DNA of 64,000 bases from Schizochytrium sp. CCTCC M209059 (taxonomy: Eukaryota; Sar; Bigyra; Thraustochytrida; Thraustochytriidae), in contig KN805390.1 of NCBI GenBank assembly GCA_000818945.1, positions 425,935 to 489,934 on the forward strand, given 5' to 3'. The notes under the pieces are model-generated. The model did no database searches. It saw nothing but the letters and a program-made list of their open reading frames with translations, and was not told the origin of the DNA. This document shows, one piece after another, positions 47,838 to 57,555 of the stretch. Each line of letters begins with the position of its first letter. Position 1 is the stretch's first letter. The translations under genes were made by a program, and so were the position numbers.

Positions 47838-48917
47838 ATGATGATGCAGCAGGACGCAAGCGCGGCAGCGCCGGTGGCCGCCGACGGCGCGGAGCTCAAG
47901 GCCGGCAAGGTCACGCACAAGGACGGATCCTGGGACGCAGGATACTTGGACGCGGAGAATCGCGTGCAAGGCGTCGGCGTGCGCATGGTCATTCCCGGGC
48001 GCGAGTGGTACGAGGGCGAATTTAAGGACGGTGTCCCGCACGGGCACGGGACGTGGCACCATCAGAGCGGCCTTGTCACGTGCGGCGAGTTCAAGGATGG
48101 CAAGGTGCACGGGATGGCCCGTCGCGAGTTTCCCTCTGGCGACGTATTTTCGGGCGAATTCCGTGACGGCAAGAGCTCTGGACGTGGCACGTACAAGTTT
48201 GCAAACGGAGACGTCTTTGAAGGGGAGTTTTCCGAAGACGGCGCGTCCGGGCGCGGCATCAAGCAGTTTGCTTCGGGCATGAGGTACACGGGAGAGTTCG
48301 TCAAAGATGCCATGAACGGGCGCGGGCTCTTGCAGTACAGCAATGGCGATGTGTACAAGGGTGAGTTCGAGGACAACATGATGTCTGGCAAAGGCTTGTA
48401 CCAGTTCGAGAACGGGGACTACTGCATGGGCGCCTTCAAGTCGGACGCCATGGACGGTCCAGGGGAGCTCTTTTTTGCCAATGGCGACAAATACGTTGGA
48501 GACTTTAAAAACGATGAGCCATGTGGCAAGGGTATCTACATTTGGTCGCCCGGTGCAGACGGCGTGGCCGCGGAGACGTACGAGGGCCAGTTCGAGAACT
48601 CGTTGATGCAGCCGCGCGGACGCCGCACTTTTCGCGACGGCTCGAGCTGGACGGGCTCGTTTCGCGATGGCAAGCCAAACGGCGAAGGTATCTTCAAGTT
48701 TGGTCCAAGTGGGCCAGATGCGGAACGCGAAGTCAAGTGCACATACAAGCTTGGCATGCTGCAGGACGCCGACGCGATCGTCGCGTCTGCGCCGGCAGTG
48801 CCGCGCCAGGTTGCAGGCACGCACGCCATGGGCGGCGGCGGTCCCGCAACGCCGGCGCCAACAGACGATGCGACCAAGGAAGAAGCTATGGGCGTTGACG
48901 CGCTCATGTCATTCTGA
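47838..48917 (+). CDS. MORN-repeat protein
   Basis: A 359-residue protein made of about ten to twelve MORN repeats between residues 25 and 310. Units such as WYEGEFKDGVPHGHGTWHHQ, VFSGEFRDGKSSGRGTYKFA and VYKGEFEDNMMSGKGLYQFE show the 23-residue YxGxxxxGxxxGxG pattern. The C-terminal 50 residues are Ala/Pro-rich. MORN proteins bind membranes or scaffold complexes at cilia, basal bodies, cleavage furrows and junctions. There is no catalytic domain (no PIP5K or SET), so it is a MORN-only protein of the ciliary/radial-spoke or cytoskeletal type. The ATG at 47838 is the first of three consecutive Met codons. Confidence 0.9.
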   Translation: MMMQQDASAAAPVAADGAELKAGKVTHKDGSWDAGYLDAENRVQGVGVRMVIPGREWYEGEFKDGVPHGHGTWHHQSGLVTCGEFKDGKVHGMARREFPSGDVFSGEFRDGKSSGRGTYKFANGDVFEGEFSEDGASGRGIKQFASGMRYTGEFVKDAMNGRGLLQYSNGDVYKGEFEDNMMSGKGLYQFENGDYCMGAFKSDAMDGPGELFFANGDKYVGDFKNDEPCGKGIYIWSPGADGVAAETYEGQFENSLMQPRGRRTFRDGSSWTGSFRDGKPNGEGIFKFGPSGPDAEREVKCTYKLGMLQDADAIVASAPAVPRQVAGTHAMGGGGPATPAPTDDATKEEAMGVDALMSF

Positions 48918-49191
48918 TTTCATGTGAACACCATATTTCCAGTACAATCTGTAACGCAAAGTCTGACAAAGCAAAGACGGAAAAATTCGATAACGTAGAA
49001 AAGATTTTACGAAAAGAAGAGCATATGCAAAATATACAGGCAAGAGGGTCCGTTCTTCACCGATGAGAGACGATCGATTGTGGTCGCTTCCTCTGACTCT
49101 CGCTACAACCGTGATCTTCTTCCTGATCTTTTTGTTCGTCGTGTTGTTATTTCTCTTGCCCAAACTCTTTTGGTCGGCAGCGTTCCTGGCG

Positions 49192-50442
49192 TTATCGCCG
49201 GTCGATGGCCTTTTGGAGACGCTCTCGCCAGCGAGAGTGGTCAAGACGAGAAAAGTCGGTCTCGTTCTCGGCAATGTGTTCCAAGTAGGCAGCCATCTCC
49301 AAGAGCTCGCGATCGTTGGCAGCTCTGGAACGGCGCCGCTTAAAACATGTGCACTGAAGACCGCTCTGCGGATTGAGGGCAAAGTTGCGGGCCAGATCAT
49401 CAATGTGCACAGTATTTTTGGCAGACCATTGAGGAAACTTGGACCAGATGAGTTCGAGTGCCTTGACCTCATGGCGCTTGATCTCGCCATCGCGCTCGCG
49501 TGTGACCTTGAACATGGAGGTGCGATCGAGCGCAAAGCAAATCTTGTACTCGGAATGTGAAATAATGCCCAGCTCTGTAAGCTTGAGCTCAACATAGTGC
49601 CAGCGCGTCTGCGACCAAGCTACCAGGTCAAAGTATTTGTACGCGGTGGCTAGAAATTGGTCCATGAACGGACGTTTGAGGTCCTCCACCGACGACGAGT
49701 ACTTGCGATAACCAAAGTCCAAGAGCGTGTGATCCAGGTCGAGGACGAGAAGGCGTTTGCCTGTTCGCGGAGGATTCATTACATGAATTGCAGTGGTCTC
49801 GATACACTCTTGCAGCGCCTGGCGAGCCTCGGGCATGTGCAGCTGCGTGGACATGTCGGCGTGCGAGTAATCAAAGTCAAGGTCGTCGACGACCTGAAGA
49901 CCGGCCGCCGCTGCCGCCGCCTCCTCCATTTCGTCAATGAGCGTGTCCGGCGACCCCATCATTTTGATGATATGACCATCCGTAATGCCGAACTCACCCA
50001 TGCACGTTTCGGGGGGAAGTCGAGCAACGGCCTTGCCGCGAATTTTGAGACCAAAGATCTTTTGGTTGGCCGGCTGCACTCCGGTCTCCAGTTCAATGAG
50101 ATCATGCAAATCCTCAACAGTTTCGGCCGTGTTCATTTGAAGAACAAACTCGCCTCGATTCCATCGCAGAAGCAGCGTCAAGGGTTCGCCGCCGGCTGAT
50201 TCCACCATACTCTCGCCCTCTTCAACTGCACGGGGAGGCACGCCCCGGCTCGAGCCGCGCCAGCGTCCTGATGACGATGTGGATTCGAGATCGTCGTCGA
50301 GTTCTTCGACGTAATCCTCCTTCTCAGCATCGCTGGCACTGGTGCCGGTGCTGTGAGCAGCTGTATCGGCGGTACCGTCCTCGCTAGAGTTTTTGCTCTG
50401 ATCGCTGCGCAGCCAGCTCGTTTTGCTAGACCAAGCCTTCAT
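49192..50442 (-). CDS. UBLCP1: Ubiquitin-like-domain CTD phosphatase (UBLCP1)
   Basis: A 416-residue protein. After a Ser/Asp-rich N-terminal extension (1-84), the ubiquitin-like domain spans about 86-164 (LTLLLRWNRGEFVLQMNTAE to GHIIKMMGSP). The FCP1/HAD phosphatase domain begins with LLVLDLDHTLLDFGYRKYSS, giving the D-x-D-x-T motif at Asp235 and Asp237. The later KNTVHIDDLARNFALNPQSG stretch carries the second acidic pair. This is the exact layout of human UBLCP1, which dephosphorylates nuclear proteasomes. The human protein is 318 residues, and the extra length is in the N-terminus. It converges with the MORN gene (274 bases apart). An upstream exon cannot be excluded because the frame stays open before this ATG. 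Confidence 0.93.
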   Translation of the reverse strand: MKAWSSKTSWLRSDQSKNSSEDGTADTAAHSTGTSASDAEKEDYVEELDDDLESTSSSGRWRGSSRGVPPRAVEEGESMVESAGGEPLTLLLRWNRGEFVLQMNTAETVEDLHDLIELETGVQPANQKIFGLKIRGKAVARLPPETCMGEFGITDGHIIKMMGSPDTLIDEMEEAAAAAAGLQVVDDLDFDYSHADMSTQLHMPEARQALQECIETTAIHVMNPPRTGKRLLVLDLDHTLLDFGYRKYSSSVEDLKRPFMDQFLATAYKYFDLVAWSQTRWHYVELKLTELGIISHSEYKICFALDRTSMFKVTRERDGEIKRHEVKALELIWSKFPQWSAKNTVHIDDLARNFALNPQSGLQCTCFKRRRSRAANDRELLEMAAYLEHIAENETDFSRLDHSRWRERLQKAIDRR

Positions 50443-51651
50443 CGTGGATACGCAAAAGGGTTTGTCTGGGTCGCCGTGTCTTTCTCGATGGACGCTCCCG
50501 TAATCGTCCTGATCGAAGCTCGTCTTCAAGGCGTTGACGTCGAAGTCGTCGTCCTGTCTGGATCCTCTTTTTCGTTCCCGCCTATCGTCGTCAGTCTTAT
50601 TCGGGCGCCTCTACTACAAACGGGCCCGTGTTCGCGCACTCTTGAGATGTGCTCTTTGTCACAGCGAGCAAACACGAGCAAAGCGCTCGCGCCCTCCGGC
50701 AGCGCGCGCGTAGCGAAGTTCTCTCCAAATACGCGGGAAAACGTTCTAGCACTCGGCTACTTTTGATTAGTGTAACGTCGACGTTTCCAGCGTTTCACCA
50801 TAAGGCGGTTTCTTTTTTTTAATAGTAATATTCTTCCTTTTTTTCTGTCACCAATAACAAAGAAGGTGTCCGTCCATGCGTTTGGTCGAAGCACGCTGTA
50901 TGTATCCGAGCCTCAGGCTGTTCCTGACCACTGCCAGGACCGACCCATGACCATGGTGCCGCACTCAGTACCATTTGCGTGACCCCAAATCAAGTCTTGA
51001 TCTCGTGGCTTTCGCCCGTGTGCAAAGCACCCAGCCTGTTCGGGATGCTGACTCGGTACGTAGTACCCTGAAAAAGCATCCCGGTCACCAGTCGACCGGC
51101 CACTACGCCAGACCTGGTCTTCTCTTTGCCTGGCTGGGTGGCTGGCTGGGTGGCTCGCTGGCTGCCTGCAAGTCTATTCTATTCAACCAACGTGTGCGCC
51201 ATCCTCATCTATTCGTACCCCATACGTACCGCCTGCAGCTGTACGTATACACGAGACCATGAAATGACGCACGCGTTCGCAGAACTGCCTGGCTGGCCGC
51301 GCTCGACGCGACAGTCATATACCCCGACTGCGCGTCCAGACGCACTCGGGGCTAGGACCAGTTCGCCGTGAAGCTGGCCGTGAGCTCGGACGCGAGCGAA
51401 GCGAGAGGTGGACGCCGTTCTCCGCGCAAGTGCGGGTCTCGTGCGGCGGACACTCGTGGCGAGCGGCACGTGCAGAAACAAGAAGGAGAAGAAGAAGTCT
51501 TCAAGAAGAAGAAGAAGAAGCGGGCAGACCACAAACGAGAAAAGCGCACGCGCTCGCGGCGTCGCTGGCGGCGCGCGAGCGCGCGGGGCGGGCGGGGAGC
51601 GGGCGGAGCGGGGAAGGCGCAAAGCGTAGGTCCCCGGCGCCGCCGCCCTTG
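50443..51651. other. Divergent promoter spacer of UBLCP1 and the PH-EEP gene
   Basis: This includes a T-run near 50810, a GGCTGGGTGGCTGG repeat near 51130-51160, a GCAAGTGCGG box at 51426 and an AAGAAG purine run near 51480-51520. The last 220 bases are open in the PH-EEP frame but have no ATG and an Arg-rich translation. No additional gene is seen. Confidence 0.45.
51426..51435 (+). promoter_or_regulatory. GCAAGTGCGG box
   Basis: A single exact copy of the decamer found at 12441 and 56895, 217 bases before the PH-EEP start codon, followed by GTCTCGTGCGG. A regulatory role is inferred from recurrence only. Confidence 0.3.
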
Positions 51652-54306
51652 ATGGCTACGCGGCGCGGCGCCCTACGCGCGGCGGGCGACTTTGTGCACG
51701 AGGAGCTTGAGGACGACGAACTCGGGCTCGGCGTCGCTGCGTACGACGGCGGCGGCGGCGGCGGCAGCGACGGCCTGCACGGACGGGCGCGGGGCGCTTC
51801 GCGAGGATCGACTGCGAGGCCCGCGATGGTGCAAAAGTCTTCCGACGATGGCCGGGAGCCCCCATTCTATCGACCTCCGACGCGCAGACCCAGCGCCATA
51901 GCGCGGGCCGCCGCGGCGGCAGCAGCTGTGGTCAGCGCAGGCCTCAACGCGACTGGGAGCCACGCCGTGCGAAGACGCGGCTCCACGACGGCTTCGAACG
52001 TTCCCGGTAAAAGCGGCGTGCTTCTCGAGGTCCAGGGAAAGAAGACGTACACGCGGTTCGTGGATGCCCGACGCAAGCATCTCAGCTACTACAAGCTCAA
52101 GCGCACGGTGGGGGAGCGCGTGCTGCGTACAAATTTGGCGGCACGCAGGCCCGAGGCACTCGAATACCGCGTCGATTGGGACCGCCCAGTCGCGCGTCTT
52201 GATCTTCGACTGTTCCGAGTCCAGCTCCATGAGTTTGCAATGACCAACCACATCTTTATCCTGGAAAGCGCCCACGGCAATGGCACGCTTACATTCAAGG
52301 CCAGAACCTACACGGAGGCAAAAGCGTGGGTAGACGTGCTCAAGAAGGAGCAAGAGGTATATTTGGACGAGCAGCGTAGACGCTCGACGGCCATGAGCCT
52401 CGGCGTGAGACCTGCAAAACAGCCAAAGCCCGAGATGCCTATATTGCCAACCACATATGGCGGCGTAGAGCTTGTCGAGGCGTTTGAGCGGAATTACATG
52501 AAGGACGCTGCCAAGGATCTTCTGGGCGCCAAGATGGAACGTCGCAAAGGGTTCTCCATTCTCTCGTTTAACATTTTGGCTAACTTCTTTGTGGTCACCA
52601 CGAAGCGTCCGGAAATGTATGCGCATTGCGACAAGGGTTGTTTGAACTGGCAGTACCGCTCGAAGCGTATTATGCGCCATTTGGCAACGTGTGGGGCGGA
52701 CATTATTTGCCTGCAAGAGGTGGAACGTTGGGTCTTTGATGAAGAGCTCATGCTCCAGCTGGGCAGTCGCGGTTATGCAGGCGAGCTGGAGTGCAACAAG
52801 CGCAGAGACGGATCGGAAGTTCCTGGCACGGCCACCTTTTACAAGAAAGCACTCTTTGAGGAGGCTTGGCGAGAGCGTTCGTATCGTTCGCTTGTGCTGG
52901 GCCTGCGCTTCCTCGAAGGTACTGAAAAGGGGAGCGTTCTCGCGTGTGCGAACTCACACCTTGAAGGTAACCCGCTTAAGTCGAAAGAGCGCGCCAGTCA
53001 GATGCGAAGCGTCTTTAAAAAGCTGGAACGCAGGAAAAACGACCACCGCTATGTGGTGCTATGCGGCGACTACAACGACGGCGCCCAGAGCGCGCTGTGC
53101 CAGGAATTGCTCGCGGAGGAACGTTTTATGAGCTGCTACGACAACCACCCAGCTCGAGACGCAACGTGTCTGCTGGTTCCAGATGACATTGAGAGTGCAG
53201 ACATTGAGGCCTTGCGCGTAGACCACATCTTTTTCGATTCGAGACTGCGCGTGCGTGGCATCATGAGCGTCATGAACGAGGTGTGGTCTCGAGAGGGCGT
53301 CATTGAGCTTGGTTTGCCGAGCCTGGCATGGCCTTCGGATCATCTGAGCATCGCGGCGATAATGGAGTTTAATCCAGACTCGGAGCTCTTTCTCGTTTCC
53401 TCTGACTTGGAAGAAGATACGGTGGACCCTTTTACCGTGTTTTCCTCGGATGAGATCTTTGCCGACGAAGCGCTCAATCCTCTGTCAGAGGAAGAACGTG
53501 CGATTTGGCTAGAACACGAGATCAATACCTTTGTGCACTCCTCGGGAAGGCCATCACCGGAGGAGATTGCTCGGCGCAAGGCGGCCTCGGCGGCCAAAGA
53601 GGCATTCTTGCAGTCCTTGCCCGATGAGAAGGAGGCGTTTTTGCGCAAGCTGACCGCCTTGCGTCGCAAAGAGGCCAAGGCGAATCAAAAGAAGAATAAG
53701 GCGAATCAGACCAATGGCGCGTCTTCGGGCAATGGTAGCTCGATCCCGTCATTGAATTTACAAAAGCCTGCGGGTCCGGTAGCCGGCGAGAGGCCATCGC
53801 AGCGTCGCTCGTCGCGACACCGGATTGCCGACCAGCTTTCGCGGTTGAGTGCGGGTCGAAGGCTCAGCGCGACGTGGAAATCGTCGCCCTTGAATCGCGC
53901 CAGCGCCAATGGGTCGGCAAGTGGACCTGTTGAGGAGGATGGAGATGAGCTGGACGCAGATGAAGAAGAGTCTATTATTCTTGACCTCGAAAGTAATCGC
54001 CACGTCCGTTTTGCGGAAAAAGTGACGTATGAGTCTGAGTCTGATAATGATGATGATGATGACTCTGTCGAGCGGCCCATCACACGGCAGACGATCCGTC
54101 GCGGCTCCGCTCACCCGGGGCCACCTCACCGACGCTCTGGTACGTACACGGGTCTTTTTCCGAATGAGGACGCGCTCACGAGTTTTGCTGTTGCTGATGA
54201 CGAAGAGGAGGACAACGAGGAACCCAACGAGGAGGACGAGGAAGATGACGACGAGGAGGACGACGAAGACGACGAAGACGAAGAGAAGCAAGACGTGCCG
54301 TGGTAA
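51652..54306 (+). CDS. PH-domain endonuclease/exonuclease/phosphatase (CCR4/nocturnin-like EEP)
   Basis: An 884-residue protein. After a disordered N-terminus comes a PH-like domain (about 118-232, VLLEVQGKKTYTRFVDARRK to TEAKAWVDVLKKEQEVY). The EEP domain follows at about 300-572. Its catalytic motifs are complete: SFNILAN (Asn307), CLQEVE (Glu356), NSHLEGN (His436), LCGDYND (Asp473, Asn475), VDHIFF (Asp525) and WPSDHLSI (Asp563, His564). This places it with the Mg2+-dependent CCR4/nocturnin/PDE12 group rather than with inositol phosphatases, whose motifs differ. The C-terminal third is low-complexity, with a strongly acidic last 50 residues ending QDVPW. A PH domain in front of a CCR4-like nuclease suggests membrane or phosphoinositide recruitment. 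Substrate (mRNA tail, nucleotide or lipid) is unknown. Confidence 0.85.
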   Translation: MATRRGALRAAGDFVHEELEDDELGLGVAAYDGGGGGGSDGLHGRARGASRGSTARPAMVQKSSDDGREPPFYRPPTRRPSAIARAAAAAAAVVSAGLNATGSHAVRRRGSTTASNVPGKSGVLLEVQGKKTYTRFVDARRKHLSYYKLKRTVGERVLRTNLAARRPEALEYRVDWDRPVARLDLRLFRVQLHEFAMTNHIFILESAHGNGTLTFKARTYTEAKAWVDVLKKEQEVYLDEQRRRSTAMSLGVRPAKQPKPEMPILPTTYGGVELVEAFERNYMKDAAKDLLGAKMERRKGFSILSFNILANFFVVTTKRPEMYAHCDKGCLNWQYRSKRIMRHLATCGADIICLQEVERWVFDEELMLQLGSRGYAGELECNKRRDGSEVPGTATFYKKALFEEAWRERSYRSLVLGLRFLEGTEKGSVLACANSHLEGNPLKSKERASQMRSVFKKLERRKNDHRYVVLCGDYNDGAQSALCQELLAEERFMSCYDNHPARDATCLLVPDDIESADIEALRVDHIFFDSRLRVRGIMSVMNEVWSREGVIELGLPSLAWPSDHLSIAAIMEFNPDSELFLVSSDLEEDTVDPFTVFSSDEIFADEALNPLSEEERAIWLEHEINTFVHSSGRPSPEEIARRKAASAAKEAFLQSLPDEKEAFLRKLTALRRKEAKANQKKNKANQTNGASSGNGSSIPSLNLQKPAGPVAGERPSQRRSSRHRIADQLSRLSAGRRLSATWKSSPLNRASANGSASGPVEEDGDELDADEEESIILDLESNRHVRFAEKVTYESESDNDDDDDSVERPITRQTIRRGSAHPGPPHRRSGTYTGLFPNEDALTSFAVADDEEEDNEEPNEEDEEDDDEEDDEDDEDEEKQDVPW

Positions 54307-54690
54307 GGAACTCCTACGCGATTCTGATGAACATATTATGAATTTAAGAAAAAATTATTGTCTGTTGTTCGATCCAAGATTGTTCGTCTTTCTTCACGTG
54401 TGGTCCATGCTGCGCCGTGCGAGTAAGATCCCGCATGGTCTTGCCAATCTTGGTTGTCGTGCTCTCTCTCTCTCTCTCTCTCTCTTCTTCTCTCATCGCT
54501 CTCATCTCTCTCATCTCATCTTGCTGCGGCTTGTCATTTTAACCGGCATTGGCTGTCTTGTCTGTTTGTGAGCGGCCGTTAGCCTCTCTTTATGAGAGGC
54601 GATTTCATATTGATGCGAGGCGAGGTAGTAGACCGTCATTCGATCGAGCCAGCAAGTCCGCGCGCGTGCTCGCAGCCCCGTCGCACGACC
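54307..54690. other. Spacer upstream of prefoldin 4
   Basis: This contains the PH-EEP 3' UTR, a TC dinucleotide run at about 54464-54486 and the prefoldin 5' region. No gene is seen. Confidence 0.45.
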
Positions 54691-55502
54691 ATGTCGGCGC
54701 AGGGGAGGTTCGCAGAGACCTCGGAGGAGGTCGAGGTACGTGGCCGTCGCGCGTCGCGCTCAGGGACGCCGGCGCGCAGGAGGGAGCAGGGCTCCTGCGT
54801 TCGCGAAGGAAGGGCCGTCGCCGGCACCGTTTGGGATGAAGGCCGCAGCGCCTTACGTGCTCGTGGCGTGGCCGCGCAGAGCCAGAGACGAGGCGTGCGC
54901 GCGCACGGCGCTTGTCGATGCACCCCCCCCTCCCTACGCTAGTCGGCGTGTGTCATTGTCGCGGAGAGAAAAGGAGAGAAGAGGAAAACGAAGAAATATC
55001 AAAGTGAACGAACGCGAGCCATTCGTGAAAGAATGAGCGTTAGCTTTATAGCAAAAGCGAGGAGGGAGGTTGTGGACAAAACGTAGCGCTACGGCATTTT
55101 GATTGTTTCCGGAGACTAACCATAGCACGCGACATGATATTACATGGACAGGTCCGCAAGGAGGATCAAGACCGCATCAATGAATTTGGCGTGATTCACC
55201 AGAAGCTCGCTGACCTTGCGGCAGAGCGCAAGGTGATCGAGGAGGTGCTGATGAACATTGAAGATGCCGAGCAGGAGGTCATGCTGGCAGAGGACAATGA
55301 CTCGTTTCTGGTGCAGCTCGGTTCAACGTACGTCCGCGTAGGCGAAGACGAGTTTAACGAATTTATTGAAAAGAAACGGAGCGAGCTCGACGAGAAAATG
55401 TCCAACATCCGTTCTGAAGTCGACACGCTAGAAAAGGAGAAGGCTGATCTCAAGGCAACGCTCTACGCGCGCTTCGGCTCAACCATTAACCTCGAAGATT
55501 AG
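54691..55502 (+). CDS. PFDN4: Prefoldin subunit 4, two exons
   Basis: Exon 1 is 54691..54735 (MSAQGRFAETSEEVE) and exon 2 is 55152..55502. The 416-base intron has donor GTACGT and acceptor TTACATGGACAG, phase 0. The product has 131 residues. The joined sequence VRKEDQDRINEFGVIHQKLA matches the start of PFDN4, and the end YARFGSTINLED is the diagnostic C-terminus of the beta-type subunit. Two long helices flank a short beta hairpin region (FLVQLGSTYVRVGEDEFNEF). Prefoldin is the cytosolic hexamer that hands actin and tubulin to the CCT chaperonin. The tiny first exon would be missed by open-frame searches. Confidence 0.95.
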
Positions 55503-55644
55503 GCTCAATTTTTTCGTTTTATCTTTCTTCTTCTTTGCAGAGTGTCTCTGTCGCTGTCGGACCACCGTGAACAAAAGTGACAAAATGAAGAGGACATTGG
55601 AGACGACGGCGGGCGACGTTGGCGACGTTCGCGACACTGCGAAC

Positions 55645-55920
55645 AATGACTCGTTTGTAGTGAACAGTGAAATCGTGTGTTGGATTGATGTCTACTCACG
55701 CATTGTGAATAGAGACGTCCTCGATCTGGACAATGACTTGTTTATCGTGAATAGTGACGCCCTCAATGTGATCAATGACTTGTTCATGGTGCAGTGTATG
55801 AATTCTTGCTCACTGTCCACGATGCCTTGCTCGATATGAACGATCGGTGATCGTTTGCTCCTCGTGAACGAGAACTTGCTTGTTGTAAACGGCGACTCGT
55901 CACTTGTGACAGACATTGTG
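55645..55920. repeat. Diverged 42-bp minisatellite
   Basis: Units start AATGACTCGTTTGTAGTGAA (55645), AATGACTTGTTTATCGTGAA (55732) and AATGACTTGTTCATGGTGCA (55774). A degenerate unit lies between the first two (offset 87, about two periods), and weaker echoes continue to about 55920 (TTGCTCCTCGTGAACG, TTGCTTGTTGTAAACG). Read in frame the units give a 14-residue pattern, N-D-S/L-F-V/I-V-N-S. Confidence 0.7.
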
Positions 55921-56894
55921 ACCTCATATGAATCTGTTGTATAGCGCCGTCTCGTCTTGTGTGCTGATCGCGACGGTCCTACGACAAGATTCACACACAT
56001 ACTATACACGAAAGTCATACAGAAGTCAAATAATAGTACTCATAGGCCTACAGCTGGCCGGCTTGCTGCTTTACCAGCTACACACGGACGTCGGTTGGTT
56101 TTTGATCCGGCCGTGATCTGCCTGCGACTTGTTCATTTTCAACGCTTTCGTCACCACGCACCTCCTCGAGAGCCTCGAGGCCAGCCAGCCTCTACGATCT
56201 TCTAGTCCACACCACCGCTTTGCGGGCGCAAGCTGCCGCCAGCAGCCAGCAGATGTCAGCGCGCGGCATCCCGAATTTGTGTCGCCCTTGCTCCTTCTCC
56301 TACGTCACATCTCTCCGCGGATCATCGTCCGCCGCGCTGCCGAGAACGGAAGGCTTGGCCCCGCGGCCCCGGGATCGCTCGCAGTAGTCCCACGCCGCAT
56401 TCGCGGCCACTGAGCCCCTCGTATCTTCTCCGCACATTCGGCACGCCTTCGGCCTTCCCGGGGGCCCTGCCTGGCCTTCTCGCGGCCCGCGCGCGGCTCT
56501 TTCCTCGCCGCTGCTGCTCGCAGTCGCGGTCTCTCGCGCGGCCCCGGCGCCTGCGCCGCGGCGAGTGGCGGCGCGCGCTGCAGCGGTGGACTCGGCGATG
56601 GGAGCGGACATCCATCCATCATCTCTCCATCCGGAGTTCATCCCATGGCCCACCGGCACGCCTCCATCGTCCGTCGAATCCACGCCAGTCTCCGCCCGCC
56701 GCGCGGCGAAGGCTGCCGCGGACCCGCGCCCGCTGCGCTGCGCTGCGCTGCGCTGCGCTGCGCCTCCGGCCGGCCGGGTCGGGCCGGGTCGTGTCGTGTC
56801 GTGTCTGCGGCGCGTTGAAAGTTGTCGCGGCGCAGGGCGGCAGGGCGCGGACTGCAATCCGGAGGCGCGCATTGCACGCACTGCGGCCGCGCGC

Positions 56895-56971
56895 GCAAGT
56901 GCGGAATCCGCGGCGGCAAGTGCGGAATGCGCGCTTCCCGCACTTGCGCGCGCGAGGCGCAAGTGCGCGCA
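56895..56971. promoter_or_regulatory. GCAAGTGCGG direct and inverted repeats
   Basis: GCAAGTGCGG occurs at 56895-56904 and 56916-56925, followed by GAATCCG and GAATGCG. The reverse complement CCGCACTTGC lies at 56938-56947, and a further GCGCAAGTGCGCGC palindrome lies at about 56958-56971. The direct and inverted copies can form a stem. The cluster lies about 600 bases before the acyl-CoA dehydrogenase start and shares its core with 12441 and 51426. Confidence 0.4.
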
Positions 56972-57022
56972 ATGCGCGGCACAGACAGGGAGAGAGCGGT
57001 GTAATGTAACGAGCGCTTGTAA

Positions 57023-57136
57023 TGCAATGCGACTCGGAGGCGAGGCACGGTTGCAATGCAACGCAATGCAATGCAAAGCAATGCAATGCAACGCAACGCA
57101 ATGGAAGGTTAGGTAAGGTATGGTAAGGTAAGGTAA
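57023..57136 (+). repeat. CAATG/GCAAT and GGTAA pentanucleotide runs
   Basis: Alternating CAATG, CAACG and CAAAG pentamers pass into five GGTAA-type units. The whole block is microsatellite-like and non-coding. Confidence 0.8.
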
Positions 57137-57304
57137 TGCAAACAAAGCGGAGAGAGGAATGAGGCCGGGGAGGAAAAAGCAACAGACCCCGAACCGAGAC
57201 CAGCGACAGACTCGACCGAGGTAGGTGCGCGGCGCGGAGGCCACTCGCCGCGCGAGGCGAGCGAGGAGTTGGGCGCCGTACTGCGCTGCGCTGCGCTGGG
57301 TTGC

Positions 57305-57346
57305 GCGGCGAGGCGCGGCGAGGCGCGGCGAGGCGCGGCGAGGCGA
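57305..57346 (+). repeat. (GCGGCGAGGC)n array upstream of acyl-CoA dehydrogenase
   Basis: Four 10-base GCGGCGAGGC units lie about 210 bases before the start codon. GAGGC-containing arrays also precede the Na+/H+ exchanger (17261-17302), the Spinster-like gene (37625-37663) and occur near the right edge (63724-63772). Confidence 0.8.
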
Positions 57347-57555
57347 GAGCGGACTGGCGCGGAGCGAAATGGAGGGAGTGAGGATATGATGATGGAGGAA
57401 GGAATGAATGGATGCACCGGGGCGCGACGCAGGAGGGTGGGTCTTTACTGTTTGGCGGCGAGCAGGAGACTGACGACGGAGGCGACGTACGTACGTACGC
57501 TTGCATGCGTGTGCTCGAGCAGGCAGAAAATAGGAATAAACAAACGAACAAGACG

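Larger units (their letters stand above)
55503..57555. other. Long repeat-rich spacer upstream of acyl-CoA dehydrogenase
   Basis: The first 430 bases carry a diverged 42-bp minisatellite. From 56200 the DNA is very GC-rich, with GCGCT pentamers (about 56738-56763), GCAAGTGCGG inverted repeats (56895-56971), CAATG/GCAAT runs (57023-57105), GGTAA pentamers (57108-57136) and GCGGCGAGGC arrays (57305-57346). Long frames on both strands in 56300-57400 are low-complexity, and no gene is supported. Confidence 0.55.
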
